Source of the DNA: an uncultured Clostridia bacterium
GTDB taxonomy: Bacteria; Bacillota; Clostridia; Oscillospirales; Butyricicoccaceae
Reading direction: 5' to 3'
Length of the DNA: 6,388 nt
Assembly (NCBI GenBank): GCA_910586575.1
Contig: CAJUJQ010000167.1
Span: 1-6,388 of the forward strand
Shown: piece after piece, positions 5,817 to 6,388 of the stretch
How positions within the stretch are numbered: the first letter of the stretch is position 1
Layout of the letters: every line of letters begins with the position of its first letter
Program-made: the position numbers and the translations under genes
Notes under the pieces: generated by a model
Database searches by the model: none
What the model was told of the DNA's origin: nothing
Seen by the model: only the letters and a program-made list of their open reading frames with translations

Positions 5817-6388
5817 CTATTCATTCCAACCGCTCAGGTAGAAAATTTTCGATGCATCACTCTCATACAGGAGAACTTTTATATGGGGACTATTCAGCAT
5901 CTTTGCATTCCATTCTTTGGGAGTCCCACCAGCATTGAAAAGGAACCGTGCCGGGGAAATCAACTCCACCTTATCCGCCACCTTATAAGCCGCATCATAG
6001 AAATAGTGGTAAATCGGGGTATCATTCGCATTAGCGCCAACAGATTCCTGCTGATATGGCGGATTTCCAATCACAAAATCAAACTTCATCGCCCGTTTCC
6101 CCCTTGTTGGTAATGCTGAATATTCAATGCTCCCGCCGCCAAGCCAGTTATAGACCCGGCAGCGTGGCTGTTCGTTTTCTCTATCAGGTTCGGACATCCC
6201 GTCCAAAAATTCAAACAGGTTAAATTGCCGGAACTCCTCCTCGGCGGTACTGTACGGAATGGTCCCATGCAAACCGTCCATCTGCCACACATTCCAAACA
6301 ATTACCGTGATGAGCTTCCCGTATTCGGAAAGGGGGGAGTTTTTATCTATAGATAGATAACGCGATATTTTGAAAATGCTCAAACCAA
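5817..6388 (-). pseudogene. Truncated N6-adenine DNA methylase fragment (Eco57I-like restriction-modification methylase family)
   Basis: The minus-strand frame is open to the right edge, so the 5' part lies outside the window, and it ends at TAG (5819-5817). The first possible start inside is a TTG at 6383 (188 aa). Visible are NVWQMDGLHGTIPYS, then MKFDFVIGNPPYQQE with the NPPY catalytic motif IV of N6-adenine methylases (residues 107-110 from the TTG), then VADKVELISPARFLFNAG and KMLNSPHIKVLLYESDASKIF. In family members I remember, SKIF continues into a block such as PNTDIKGGVA and several hundred further residues including the target-recognition region. Here it switches at SKIF to YLSGWNE and stops. 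The switch coincides with the 24-bp inverted repeat (5826-5849), which encodes KIFYLSGW. It should be inactive as a methylase unless the missing half is restored by rearrangement. Confidence 0.8.

Larger units (their letters stand above)
5640..5849. repeat. 210-bp segment bounded by perfect 24-bp inverted repeats
   Basis: The left arm 5640-5663 starts AAAATTTTCTACCTGAG and ends GGTTGG; the right arm 5826-5849 is its exact reverse complement. Identity stops abruptly on both sides of each arm. The 162-bp centre contains no gene but several small hairpins: ACCTGA with TCAGGT (5650-5676, overlapping the left arm), GGACA with TGTCC (5689-5706), TATAAAAA with TTTTTATA (5749-5780) and TTGTCTT with AAGACAA (5784-5804). 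Two readings fit. One is an invertible DNA segment flanked by recombinase sites. The other is a small non-autonomous transposon whose palindromic AAAATTTT ends could be an 8-bp target duplication around 16-bp terminal repeats. No recombinase or transposase is in the window. Confidence 0.85.

Noticed and set aside
5784..6113. Plus-strand open frame of 109 codons over the inverted repeat and methylase fragment
   Set aside because: It overlaps a frame with clear methylase motifs, has no domain of its own and lacks a good ribosome site at its start. The promoter-like sequence before it is noted separately.
6320..6356. Run of six C/G at 6332-6337 and a 12-bp palindrome TATCTATAGATA at 6344-6355 within the methylase fragment, considered as phase-variation repeats
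   Set aside because: A run of six and fewer than three tetranucleotide units are too short to suggest slippage switching.
1..6388. CRISPR array, tRNA or rRNA gene
   Set aside because: No regularly spaced direct repeats, no tRNA cloverleaf with a T-loop consensus and no rRNA-like stretch were seen on either strand.

Overview
The window looks like a piece of the chromosome of a GC-rich gut clostridium, most likely of the Ruminococcaceae/Oscillospiraceae type. This rests on Firmicutes-style Shine-Dalgarno sequences (AGGAGG), consensus TTGACA/TATAAT promoters, a GC-rich glycolytic cluster and a YtqB-type methyltransferase. The genus is not proven by sequence alone.

Bases 1-5132 are GC-rich (40 of 60 bases are G/C in 1201-1260) and carry three plus-strand transcription units. 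Unit 1 (167-1883) is a stand-alone PTS glucitol/sorbitol IIA homologue followed 13 bases later by glucose-6-phosphate isomerase (pgi). The IIA-like protein lacks the histidine that is normally phosphorylated. Unit 2 (1981-3719) has its own consensus promoter and encodes a ROK-family regulator overlapping by 4 bases a HAD sugar-phosphatase/beta-phosphoglucomutase-like enzyme, ending in a strong hairpin terminator. Together these two units look like hexose-phosphate metabolism and its control. A 161-bp palindromic repeat element with 13-bp perfect ends then fills much of the gap at 3720-4157. Unit 3 (4158-5132) is a GNAT acetyltransferase plus the tRNA/rRNA methylase-family protein MnmM (YtqB).

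Bases 5133-6388 change character: AT-richer (27 of 60 G/C in 6001-6060, 13 of 60 in 5761-5820) and all genes on the minus strand. A bidirectional terminator separates MnmM from a convergent small XRE/Cro-type repressor. That repressor has a consensus promoter with two 10-bp direct repeats 20 bp apart. Upstream lies a 210-bp segment bounded by perfect 24-bp inverted repeats (5640-5663 and 5826-5849) enclosing 162 bp with several hairpins and outward-pointing promoter-like sequences. The right-hand inverted repeat forms the abrupt 3' end of a broken N6-adenine DNA methylase (NPPY motif) that runs off the right edge.

The most interesting signals are that 24-bp inverted-repeat segment, which could be an invertible promoter switch or a non-autonomous transposable element; the methylase truncated exactly at it; the IIA protein without its active-site histidine beside pgi; and the 161-bp palindromic element.
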